Positions 36,580-44,819 of a stretch of 64,000 bases of DNA are shown piece after piece (the first letter of the stretch is position 1; each line of letters starts with the position of its first letter). The notes beneath the pieces were generated by a model. The model was not told the origin of the DNA, did no database searches, and saw nothing but the letters and a program-made list of their open reading frames with translations. Source of the DNA: Clostridia bacterium (lineage in GTDB: Bacteria > Bacillota > Clostridia > Peptostreptococcales > Anaerovoracaceae); the NCBI GenBank assembly GCA_902363595.1, contig CABJAP010000005.1, forward strand, positions 124,001 to 188,000, read 5' to 3'. Made by a program: the position numbers and the translations under genes.

Positions 36580-37602
36580 TTGACAGCGAATCACAAGAAA
36601 AAACAATGGCTGATCGTAATAGCTCTGGCCGCCCTGCCCCTGATTTTTTTCATCGGCACCATCTGCATCGGCAGGTACAGCGTCAGTATAGAGGATGTGT
36701 TCAAAAGTTTTGCCACGGCCATCACCGGAACCGATCTGGGCGTTGAGCAAAAGACCTATACCGTGGTTATGGAAATCCGTTTTCAGAGAGCCATTCAAGG
36801 GCTGCTGGTAGGCGGATGTCTTGCTGTGAGCGGAGCCTGCTTTCAAAGCCTTTTCCGCAACCCGCTGGTATCCAGCGGCATGCTGGGCGTTTCCAACGGG
36901 GCCGGATTCGGGGCCGCGCTGTCGATTCTGCTGTTCAACAATATGGTGATGACGTCCCTCTTTTCTTTTGGCTTCGGCATTCTGGCGGTGATCCTGGCCT
37001 ATCTGGTGGGAAAGGTCAGCGGCGGGACGCCGACTATCACGCTGGTTTTGGGCGGCACCATTATTCAATCCATCTTTTCCGCACTCCTGTCGCTGCTCAA
37101 ATACATGGCGGATCCTTATAGCGAGCTTCCGGCCATTACCTTTTGGCTCATGGGCAGCCTGGCCTCCACCAAATCGGCGGAGCTGGTCTTTTCCGCCGTA
37201 CCGATGCTGGTCGGATTGGCGGGGATGATCCTGTTTCGCTGGCGGCTTAACGTACTTTCCATGGGAGACCGGGAGGCAAAGACCCTGGGCCTGAATGTGG
37301 GACTTAACAAAGGCATTGTCATCGGCTTTGCCACCCTTGCCACCGCAGGAGCGGTCTGCATCAGCGGCGTCATCGGATGGGTCGGGCTGGTGGTGCCCCA
37401 TATGTGCAGAATGGTCATTGGCAGCGACAACAAATGGCTGATCCCCGCCAGCATCTCCATCGGCGCCTGCTTTATGGTTTTCGTAGATACCATCTGCAGG
37501 ACCATCAGCGGAGCGGAGATCCCGCTGGGCATTGTAACTGCCATCGTGGGCGGACCGTTCTTCATTTATTTGCTGAAAAAGACGAAAGGGAAGAATTGGT
37601 GA
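36580..37602 (+). CDS. FecCD-family ABC importer permease
   Basis: 340 residues from TTG 36580, 8 bases after GGAG; no ATG fits. About ten membrane segments; GGCLAVSGACFQSLFRNPLVSSGMLGVSNGAGFGA and WVGLVVPHM are standard FecCD (BtuC-like) motifs. These importers take up iron-siderophore, heme, cobalamin or similar chelates. The stop codon overlaps the ATPase start by one base. Confidence 0.88.
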   Translation: MTANHKKKQWLIVIALAALPLIFFIGTICIGRYSVSIEDVFKSFATAITGTDLGVEQKTYTVVMEIRFQRAIQGLLVGGCLAVSGACFQSLFRNPLVSSGMLGVSNGAGFGAALSILLFNNMVMTSLFSFGFGILAVILAYLVGKVSGGTPTITLVLGGTIIQSIFSALLSLLKYMADPYSELPAITFWLMGSLASTKSAELVFSAVPMLVGLAGMILFRWRLNVLSMGDREAKTLGLNVGLNKGIVIGFATLATAGAVCISGVIGWVGLVVPHMCRMVIGSDNKWLIPASISIGACFMVFVDTICRTISGAEIPLGIVTAIVGGPFFIYLLKKTKGKNW

Positions 37603-38411
37603 TGTCTATGCCTTTGATTGAAGTGAGAAATGCCGCTTTCAGCTATGACGGCAAACGGACCATATTTGAACACGTGAATTTTCAGGTGGAAGAAGGAGAA
37701 ATTTTCTGCATCATCGGCCCCAACGGATGCGGCAAATCGACGCTCATCGACTGCGTCCTGGGCCTGAATAAATTAAAAAAAGGACAGATCTTCGTGGGCG
37801 GAAATCCGCTGGAAAAGCTAAAGCCCAAAGAATTCGCAGAGCATGTGGCCTACGTTCCGCAGGGACACAAAACCACCTTCGCCTACACGGTGCTCGACGT
37901 GGTGACCATGGGCAGGACCTATGCCGCCAGGACGTTCGCACCTCCAGGAGAAGCTGAAAAAACCATCGCCAGAGATGCACTAAAGCAAGTAGGACTCAGC
38001 GGGTTTGAGGATCGGGAGTATACCAAGCTTTCGGGCGGAGAGCTGCAGCTGGTCATTATCGCCAGGGCCATAGCCCAGCAATCGCATCTTCTGGTCATGG
38101 ACGAGCCTACGGCCCATCTGGACTTTACCCATGAGCTGAACGTGATGGAGATCATCGCCCGGCTGGTGCGGGATAAAAAGATTTCCATCATCATGGCGAC
38201 CCATTTTCTCAACCAGGCCTATTATCTGGAGAACGCGGGGGTCAACACGAGAGTCGCCCTCATCAACGACGGCAACTTCGCCCAAGTGGGAACGCCGTCC
38301 CAGGTTTTGAACACGGAAAACCTGGAAGCGACCTTTAACATTATTACAGAAATCGTCAGCAACGGAACCGGTGAACGAAAGTATATTCTTCCGCTGCGAA
38401 ACAAGAGGTAA
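37602..38411 (+). CDS. ABC importer ATPase, FecE/BtuD type
   Basis: 269 residues. Walker A GPNGCGKST, signature LSGGELQLV and Walker B LLVMDEPTAHLD are intact. It forms a complete importer with the FecCD permease upstream and the binding lipoprotein downstream. Confidence 0.92.
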   Translation: MSMPLIEVRNAAFSYDGKRTIFEHVNFQVEEGEIFCIIGPNGCGKSTLIDCVLGLNKLKKGQIFVGGNPLEKLKPKEFAEHVAYVPQGHKTTFAYTVLDVVTMGRTYAARTFAPPGEAEKTIARDALKQVGLSGFEDREYTKLSGGELQLVIIARAIAQQSHLLVMDEPTAHLDFTHELNVMEIIARLVRDKKISIIMATHFLNQAYYLENAGVNTRVALINDGNFAQVGTPSQVLNTENLEATFNIITEIVSNGTGERKYILPLRNKR

Positions 38412-38413
38412 GC

Positions 38414-39493
38414 ATGAAAAAGAAGATAGTCAGCATATTGGCCGTTCTGGTGATGCTTTTTTCCGTCACAGCCTGCGGCAGCAGCAGCGGGCCCGCAAAG
38501 GGAGCGGCAAAAATCATCACAGACTGCGCCGGGCGCACGGTTGAGATACCTGAGGAACCCCAGAGAGTGGCATGCCTCTATGCGTCAACGGCCCACATGA
38601 TGGCCATGCTGGATGAAGGCGATAAAATCGTCGGCGCGCCAGGTGGTGTAAAATCCGATGTGCTGATGCAGATGAAATATCCGCAGATTAAAGAGACGGC
38701 CACCCCTTATCAGGAAGGCTCGATCAATGTGGAGGAACTGCTGCGGGTCGAAGCGGACATGGCTCTGGTGCGCTATTCCACCGCTTCCAACAAAGGTGAA
38801 GTGGAAAAGCTGGAAAAGGTGGGAATCCCTTATGTTGTGGTGGATTATACCACCATCGAAGAGCTGCAGAACGCCATCGATGTAATGGGAAAGGTGTTCA
38901 ACAAAGAAGAGCAGGCGCAGAAGTATATTCAGTTCCAAAAGGACACCATCGAAATGGTAAATGGGAAGCTGAAAGATGTGGCGGAAGAGAACTGGCCGTC
39001 AGTCTATCATTCCGTCAACGAAGCGATTCGAACCGATGGGGAGGGGGATATCTGCGGCGAGATCATGAACCTGGCTGCAGTTAAGAACATTTCCATTGAA
39101 AAGCGCGTACAGGCCGGCGGAGACAAGACCTATACCACCCTGGAAGAAATCTACAAATGGGATCCCTTTGCGTTCATCGCCAACGAATCCTCGGTAACCG
39201 ACTATATTCTTTCCGATTCCAAGTGGGAAGGGCTTACGGCAGTGAAAAATAAGAAGGTCTATACCCTTCCGGTGGGAGCCACCCGCTGGTGCCATCCGGG
39301 ATCTATGGAAGCCCATATGGGCGTTTTGGCAGTGGCGAAGCTGTTTTATCCGGATAAGTTTGCGGATATGGACCTGGAAGCGTATACATCCGACTATTAT
39401 CAGGAATATTTTGATCTGAAACTGGATCATAAAGCAGTAAAAAAGATACTTTCCGGCGAAGGGATGCGAATGTCCAATTCGCCGGCCCAGTAG
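38414..39493 (+). CDS. Substrate-binding lipoprotein of the FecBCD-type importer
   Basis: 359 residues with a lipobox SVTAC. The mature part is a periplasmic-binding-protein fold of the FecB/BtuF type (PF01497), starting DCAGRTVEIPEEPQRVACL. Ligand class (siderophore, heme, corrinoid or other metal chelate) cannot be read from sequence. The neighbouring secreted proteins might capture the same ligand (inference). Confidence 0.88.
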   Translation: MKKKIVSILAVLVMLFSVTACGSSSGPAKGAAKIITDCAGRTVEIPEEPQRVACLYASTAHMMAMLDEGDKIVGAPGGVKSDVLMQMKYPQIKETATPYQEGSINVEELLRVEADMALVRYSTASNKGEVEKLEKVGIPYVVVDYTTIEELQNAIDVMGKVFNKEEQAQKYIQFQKDTIEMVNGKLKDVAEENWPSVYHSVNEAIRTDGEGDICGEIMNLAAVKNISIEKRVQAGGDKTYTTLEEIYKWDPFAFIANESSVTDYILSDSKWEGLTAVKNKKVYTLPVGATRWCHPGSMEAHMGVLAVAKLFYPDKFADMDLEAYTSDYYQEYFDLKLDHKAVKKILSGEGMRMSNSPAQ

Positions 39494-39502
39494 GAGGCAG
39501 AA

Positions 39503-40531
39503 ATGGAAAATCAGTCAAACGAAACGAAGAAGCCGCAGGATCAGCCGGCTGCGCCAGCGCCTAAGGATTCGGTGACCGCGGAGATGCAAAAAGTCGTGGC
39601 TGCAATGATCCTTGAGCTGAAAAAAGTCATTGTGGGCAAAGACCAGGTTATTAAAAAAGTGCTGATGGTCATTTTGGCCGGCGGCCATATTCTGCTGGAG
39701 GATGTGCCGGGCGTAGGAAAGACGACCCTGGCGCTGGGCCTTTCCAAGGTCATGAACCTGGATTATAAGCGGATGCAGTTCACGCCCGATACCATGGCCA
39801 GCGATATCACGGGTTTCAGCATCTACAACAAGGAGACCGGCGGGCTGGACTATAAACCGGGCGCGGCGCTCTGCAACCTGTTCCTGGCGGATGAAATCAA
39901 CCGTACCTCCGCAAAGACCCAGGCAGCTCTGCTGGAGGTCATGGAAGAGGGCGGCGTCACCGTAGATGGGGTAACCCATAAGGCTCCGGAACCTTTCGTC
40001 TGTATTGCTACCCAAAACCCCTTGGGAAGCGCCGGGACCCAGAAATTGCCGGATTCCCAGATGGACCGTTTTATGGCAAGACTGTCCATGGGGTATCCGG
40101 ATATTGAAAGCCAGGTCAACATTGTAAAACAGCGGCAGACTTCCGATCCCATAGAAACGGTTCGGCCTTTAGTCAGTGCACCCCATATCAAAGCGATGAA
40201 ACGGGCAGTGCAGCTGGTGAAGATGTCCGATGAGATCATCGAATACGCCGCGGCTCTTTGTGAGAAAACCAGAACTGCACAGGCGGTGGAACAGGGCGTC
40301 AGCCCAAGAGCCGTTCTGGCCCTGGTCCAGATGGCCAAGGCAGGTGCTCTGCTGGCGGGCAGAAGCTATGCGATCCCGCAGGATGTAAAGGATGTATTCA
40401 TCGATGTATGCGCCCACCGTTTGATCCTGACCGCCAGGGCAAAGATACGCAAAGAAACGGAAGAAAAGGTTCTGCAGGATATTCTGGACCAAGTGAAACC
40501 GCCTGCGGTGCTGGAAGGAAAGGTAAAATAA
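39503..40531 (+). CDS. MoxR-family AAA+ ATPase
   Basis: 342 residues. Walker A EDVPGVGKTT, Walker B LFLADEINRTSAKTQAALLE and sensor IATQNPLGSAGT are the MoxR signature. MoxR proteins act as chaperones for maturation of secreted or membrane complexes, usually with a DUF58 partner, which follows here with a one-base TAATG overlap. Confidence 0.93.
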   Translation: MENQSNETKKPQDQPAAPAPKDSVTAEMQKVVAAMILELKKVIVGKDQVIKKVLMVILAGGHILLEDVPGVGKTTLALGLSKVMNLDYKRMQFTPDTMASDITGFSIYNKETGGLDYKPGAALCNLFLADEINRTSAKTQAALLEVMEEGGVTVDGVTHKAPEPFVCIATQNPLGSAGTQKLPDSQMDRFMARLSMGYPDIESQVNIVKQRQTSDPIETVRPLVSAPHIKAMKRAVQLVKMSDEIIEYAAALCEKTRTAQAVEQGVSPRAVLALVQMAKAGALLAGRSYAIPQDVKDVFIDVCAHRLILTARAKIRKETEEKVLQDILDQVKPPAVLEGKVK

Positions 40532-41685
40532 TGCTGCGAAACCGAGTGTTTTATGCGCTGCTTTTGACTATAATGACAGCGATTTACATTTTTACAAATA
40601 CCTATTACACACTGACCCTTTTGGGACTGTGCATCCTGCTGCCTCTTCTTTCCCTGGGCTTGATGCTTTTTTCCAGGCGGGGGCTTTCGATTACGCTGGA
40701 TGTGCCCCAATCGGTAGAAAAGAAAGATGCGGTGTTCACCTATCATTTTGTCAACAACAGCCTTTTTCCTGTGGCCAGAGCAACCTTTACCATTGAGCTG
40801 GAAAATCAGATGACAGGTTCAAAGATGATGAGAAAAGTCAACGCCACCGTGGGCGGAAAAAAGACGGTAGACGCCCATCTTTCCATGAAAGGCAGCAAGG
40901 TTGGAACGGTGATCATTTCCACGAAAAAAATCTGCGTTTATGATGCCTTCGGCCTCTTTACTTTGAAAAAAGCCAGCCTGACCGACCAGGCGACCGTGGT
41001 TTATCCGGATCTGCGGGAAGCGGTCGTGTACATGGAAAAGCCCATTGAAACCATGGGCGACGGCAGCCGGTATTCTCCTGACCGTCCGGGACAGGATGTG
41101 AGCGAGATTTTTGCGTTGCGGGACTATGTGCCGGGCGATGAAGTTCGCAAGATCCATTGGAAACTTTCCTCCAAGATCGATAAGACGATGGTTCGGGATT
41201 TCAGCCTGCCCCTCAACTATTCCCTTTTTCTGCTCCTGGAGCTGACGCTGGGCAAGGAAGAGGTGGTAGACGCAGTGGTGGAACTGTACTTATCCCTTTC
41301 CAAGGCGCTTTTGGAAAGCGGCATCAATCACAACCTGGCCTGGTACGACGCAGGCGAGGGCGCTTTTCATGTGCGGGAACTGGATGCTTTTGAGGATTTG
41401 GATATGGCCTCGGCCCAGCTGCTTTCCTCGTATGCTTCTGACAAAAAAGCGGTGGCGCTGGATTACTATGGGGCCAGCGGCTACCGCAGCCGAAACAGTA
41501 CGCTGGTTTATGTGGTTTCCGATCTGGATCTGGATAAAGTGGCGGAGATGGAAGTCTCTCAGACGATGAAAACGATTTACGTATATGACGATGAACAGAA
41601 AAGGGATGAGGCCGAGCAGGCCGTACAATTGGTACCCATATCCGTCCGTGAAGCGGCGGAAGGGATCCCGGAGATTATGGTATAG
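40531..41685 (+). CDS. DUF58 domain protein
   Basis: 384 residues from ATG 40531, overlapping the MoxR stop by one base. Two N-terminal membrane segments precede the DUF58 region, with the signature YSPDRPGQDVSEIFALRDYVPGDEVRKIHWKLSSK. It is the usual partner of MoxR ATPases and has a vWA-like fold. The transglutaminase-like gene follows 3 bp later. Confidence 0.9.
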   Translation: MLRNRVFYALLLTIMTAIYIFTNTYYTLTLLGLCILLPLLSLGLMLFSRRGLSITLDVPQSVEKKDAVFTYHFVNNSLFPVARATFTIELENQMTGSKMMRKVNATVGGKKTVDAHLSMKGSKVGTVIISTKKICVYDAFGLFTLKKASLTDQATVVYPDLREAVVYMEKPIETMGDGSRYSPDRPGQDVSEIFALRDYVPGDEVRKIHWKLSSKIDKTMVRDFSLPLNYSLFLLLELTLGKEEVVDAVVELYLSLSKALLESGINHNLAWYDAGEGAFHVRELDAFEDLDMASAQLLSSYASDKKAVALDYYGASGYRSRNSTLVYVVSDLDLDKVAEMEVSQTMKTIYVYDDEQKRDEAEQAVQLVPISVREAAEGIPEIMV

Positions 41686-41688
41686 TTT

Positions 41689-44070
41689 ATGAACTGGATG
41701 AAGGAAAAAACACAGACCTCAATGGAGCTGAACCAGATAACCGAACAAGACAAAAGCCACCCGCGCAGACGGGTGGTCTTTGAGCTGCTCTTGGCGGCGG
41801 GGCTGTCCGTCGGGTGCTGGTATACCTATTTTTCCATGTTTCCCAGTCCAGTTGACCCCATGATCAACATGCTGCTGATCGCAGGGCTGCCCATCGGGCT
41901 TTATCTGCTCTGCCGCAATCCGTTTCTGGGACGGTTTCTGGTTTTCTATGTCTTTCTTTTGACTGCCATCTACTTTGTCCTGGCGTATCAGGCGGTGTGG
42001 AACGGCTTTTTGGTCATGGGCAACATCATCATTCAGGTCTTAAACGATCAGCTCAATACCGGCCTTATTCCCTTTGAATTGGCCGGGGATACGGCGGACT
42101 GGGGCAGAGATGTTCTTCTGGCGGTCGTTCCGGTCATCCTGTTGGCATCCATGGGGATCGCCCATAGCATCTACCACAAAGAGCCTTTGCTGGGCTTTGT
42201 GCTGACCGCGCTGCCGGTTATGGCAGGACTGTGCCTGAAAGCAGCTCCTTCCATATGGCTGCTGGTCCTGCTGATGCTGGGCTGGACCGGACTTTTGGTT
42301 CTCTCGGCGGTGGCAAGGCCGGTGAGCAGAAAAAAACGAAAGCCCATTTACATACAAAATGAGAAAAATTCGTCCCTGCCCTATATTTTTCTAGGCGTTA
42401 CGACGGCTTTGCTGCTGTGCTATGTGCTGGTCTTTTCCGGAGACGATTATCGTCCGCCCCAAAGCGTCGATGAAGCCAAGGCGCCGGTCGTTGCTGCACA
42501 GGAGCATCTTCGCTATGATAAGCTGCAGGGAGAAGAAATCGATCAGCTGTCAAGGGGCGATTTGAACAGCGCCCATCCGCTGGCTTATACGGAGAATACG
42601 GTATTGACCCTGAATATGCAGCTGCCCCGGGCTATGTATCTGAGGGGATTTGCAGGAGGAGATTTCGCAGGAGGCAAGTGGGCCCCGGCCCCGGAAGGCG
42701 CCTATTCCGGCGAATATACCGGCATGATCGAATGGCTGGAGCAAAAGGATTTTTATCCCTGGATGCAGCAGGACCGGCTGTATCGGATGTCGAAGGATTA
42801 TGATTTTGTTTCCGTAAAGGCAGAGAATGTAAACGGCAGCAGCAAATACCTGTATCTGCCTTATGAAGCGGCCATCAGCGGCGATACCATGCCCGATCAA
42901 GTCCGCTATATCAAAGATTACGGAGCCTTTGCAAAGGGGCTGCGGGGGCAGAGAGACTACTCCTTCAAGACCTTTTTGCCCAAGTTCGAGGACTACAATG
43001 AAAAAGCCCTGGCCAGTTGGCTGGCGGAGCTGAAAGGCAGCCCGGACTGGAACGATTATGCGGAGCCGGAAAGCGTGTATCGGAGATATGTGTATGATAC
43101 GTACTTGTACGTTTCCGATGAGGACGCCGGATCTCTGAAGAGCAGCGGGATCGATCAATGTGTTGGAAAAACCATTGAATATACCCTCCATCATATCCGC
43201 AGCAAGTTTGATGAGTCCTTTACCTATGATGTGGAGCAGGATAAAGCGCCGGAAGGCAAGGATCAGCTGGCCTATTTCATGGAGCACAGCAAAGCGGGAA
43301 ACGATATGTATTTTGCCACAGCGGCGGCCCTCATGTTCCGACAGGCCGGGATTCCGGCCAGGTACGCGGAAGGCTATTATCTGTCGCCGGATTACATGAA
43401 GCTCTATACACAGATGGACGATGTTACCATGGATATACCCGATTCTTTGGCTCACAGCTGGGTTGAAATCTATATCGATGAGATCGGGTGGTTCCCGGTG
43501 GAGGTCATCCCCGGTTTTTATGACATGGAGAAGCAACAGACCAAAGAAACGCAGGAAGATGAGAAGATTGAAGAAGAAAAACAAAAGAGCTATGAGGATG
43601 AGGCGCCTCAGAATGATCAGCCGGAGCAGGACAAGCAGGAGCAAGACAAATCGATCAGTCCCTGGTGGTTTGCCGGCCTGGCGCTCCTGCTGCTGATAGC
43701 CCTTTACGAAGTGCTGGGCAGAATGCGCATCCGGCGGTTATTGGCCTCCTTCGGCAATGTGGGGACCAAGGAGAACGTATATGTGATGTACAAGTATGTA
43801 ACCAAGGTGATGGCCTTTGACCACCACCCGATTCCGGCCAATCCTTACGATAAGCTGGAGGAAGTGGGCGCAGCCTACGATGGTGTGACCGAAATTCGGT
43901 TTGCTCAGTTCCTCAGATTGATAAATGATGTTCGATTTGGAAAAAGAAATCTTTCCGAAGAGGAGCATAAAAAAATAGCAGCCTACGCAAAAGCAGCAGG
44001 CCGCCACATTTATTCCACTCAGAAGAGAGGGAAAAAGTTCCTGATGAAATTTATTCTTTTCTACGTCTGA
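41689..44070 (+). CDS. Membrane transglutaminase-like protein with altered catalytic residues
   Basis: 793 residues: several N-terminal membrane segments, an external transglutaminase-like domain (about 480-610), an acidic glutamine-rich linker and one more membrane segment near 655-675. In the transglutaminase core the usual G-x-C-x-x-F-A reads GNDMYFA with D539 in place of the catalytic cysteine. H589 (in AHSWVEIY) is kept, but the usual acidic Asp before the proline reads E605. The domain is therefore probably non-catalytic as a transglutaminase. The MoxR-DUF58-transglutaminase trio is a common bacterial set. The 3' end overlaps the convergent gene by 20 bp. Confidence 0.85.
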   Translation: MNWMKEKTQTSMELNQITEQDKSHPRRRVVFELLLAAGLSVGCWYTYFSMFPSPVDPMINMLLIAGLPIGLYLLCRNPFLGRFLVFYVFLLTAIYFVLAYQAVWNGFLVMGNIIIQVLNDQLNTGLIPFELAGDTADWGRDVLLAVVPVILLASMGIAHSIYHKEPLLGFVLTALPVMAGLCLKAAPSIWLLVLLMLGWTGLLVLSAVARPVSRKKRKPIYIQNEKNSSLPYIFLGVTTALLLCYVLVFSGDDYRPPQSVDEAKAPVVAAQEHLRYDKLQGEEIDQLSRGDLNSAHPLAYTENTVLTLNMQLPRAMYLRGFAGGDFAGGKWAPAPEGAYSGEYTGMIEWLEQKDFYPWMQQDRLYRMSKDYDFVSVKAENVNGSSKYLYLPYEAAISGDTMPDQVRYIKDYGAFAKGLRGQRDYSFKTFLPKFEDYNEKALASWLAELKGSPDWNDYAEPESVYRRYVYDTYLYVSDEDAGSLKSSGIDQCVGKTIEYTLHHIRSKFDESFTYDVEQDKAPEGKDQLAYFMEHSKAGNDMYFATAAALMFRQAGIPARYAEGYYLSPDYMKLYTQMDDVTMDIPDSLAHSWVEIYIDEIGWFPVEVIPGFYDMEKQQTKETQEDEKIEEEKQKSYEDEAPQNDQPEQDKQEQDKSISPWWFAGLALLLLIALYEVLGRMRIRRLLASFGNVGTKENVYVMYKYVTKVMAFDHHPIPANPYDKLEEVGAAYDGVTEIRFAQFLRLINDVRFGKRNLSEEEHKKIAAYAKAAGRHIYSTQKRGKKFLMKFILFYV

Positions 44071-44761
44071 GCTTGAGATAGATGACCGTGAAGAGGATGA
44101 CCGCGAGGATCAGGATTACAGCGGCGATCTTGGCAATGAATCCGGTATCCGGCCCCTGCTTTTTAGAAACATCGTCCAGCCCCGATTTATCTACGGGTAC
44201 AAAGTCCGCCGATTCGCCGTAGGCGGTTTCGTAGGTGATGATGTTTTCGCCCAGCTTTTTGAGAATTTCGTTTTCCTCGCTGGTGCGGTCTGAGCCGGTG
44301 GTGAAGGTGATGGCGTAAGCGTTGTCGATGGTGGTGCCGTTCTTGGCCGCCAGGGTGTTATCCACCGAGATGCGGTACTGGGTGTTCTTTTTCAGGTCTT
44401 TGGCGGGCCGGATAAAAACCTCCCGCCGATAATCCTTCTGGACTTGGTTGTCTGGAAAGATCAGGTTAATGGCAACGGCATTTCCGTCTGCGTCGGTGAG
44501 ATGAAAACACTTTTTGTTGTCCGCAAGGACGGTTACGTTACAAACATTTTTATTGAAATTGAACTGAATGGTTTCGTTAATGGCAACGCCCGCGGCGCCG
44601 TCAGCGATCGAAGCGCTTTTCAGCGTCAGAGGAATGTCCCGGTTTTCTCCGTTTCCTCCCCCGGTTCCATCGCCGCCCTCAGCAAAAGCAAATGAGGCGG
44701 ATAGGGACAGGGCGAGGCAGAGGGCCAGGACAATCAAATAAGGTCGTTTGCGTTTGAACAT
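44051..44761 (-). CDS. Membrane-anchored Ig-like surface protein
   Basis: 236 residues from ATG 44761, which follows AAAGGAGTATC; upstream in-frame codons lack a ribosome site. A signal peptide ends at SFAFA-E. The central Big_5/SbsA-like Ig domain reads LKSASIADGAAGVAINETIQFNF through NAYAITFTTGS. A C-terminal membrane segment is followed by KLRRRKE, so it stays anchored. It is divergent from 44820 across a 58-bp gap. Confidence 0.78.
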   Translation of the reverse strand: MFKRKRPYLIVLALCLALSLSASFAFAEGGDGTGGGNGENRDIPLTLKSASIADGAAGVAINETIQFNFNKNVCNVTVLADNKKCFHLTDADGNAVAINLIFPDNQVQKDYRREVFIRPAKDLKKNTQYRISVDNTLAAKNGTTIDNAYAITFTTGSDRTSEENEILKKLGENIITYETAYGESADFVPVDKSGLDDVSKKQGPDTGFIAKIAAVILILAVILFTVIYLKLRRRKE

Positions 44762-44819
44762 AGTGATACTCCTTTGTCGATTATTGCTAAAAACTATCAT
44801 ATCATAGGTGGAGGATAAA

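Noticed and set aside
35530..37401. 623-codon minus-strand open frame opposite the DDTDD and FecCD genes
   Set aside because: It lies antisense to two clearly real genes, has low-complexity composition and no recognisable domain or ribosome site.
42550..43644. 364-codon minus-strand open frame opposite the transglutaminase-like gene
   Set aside because: Antisense to a well-supported coding region and with no recognisable family; a by-product of codon bias.
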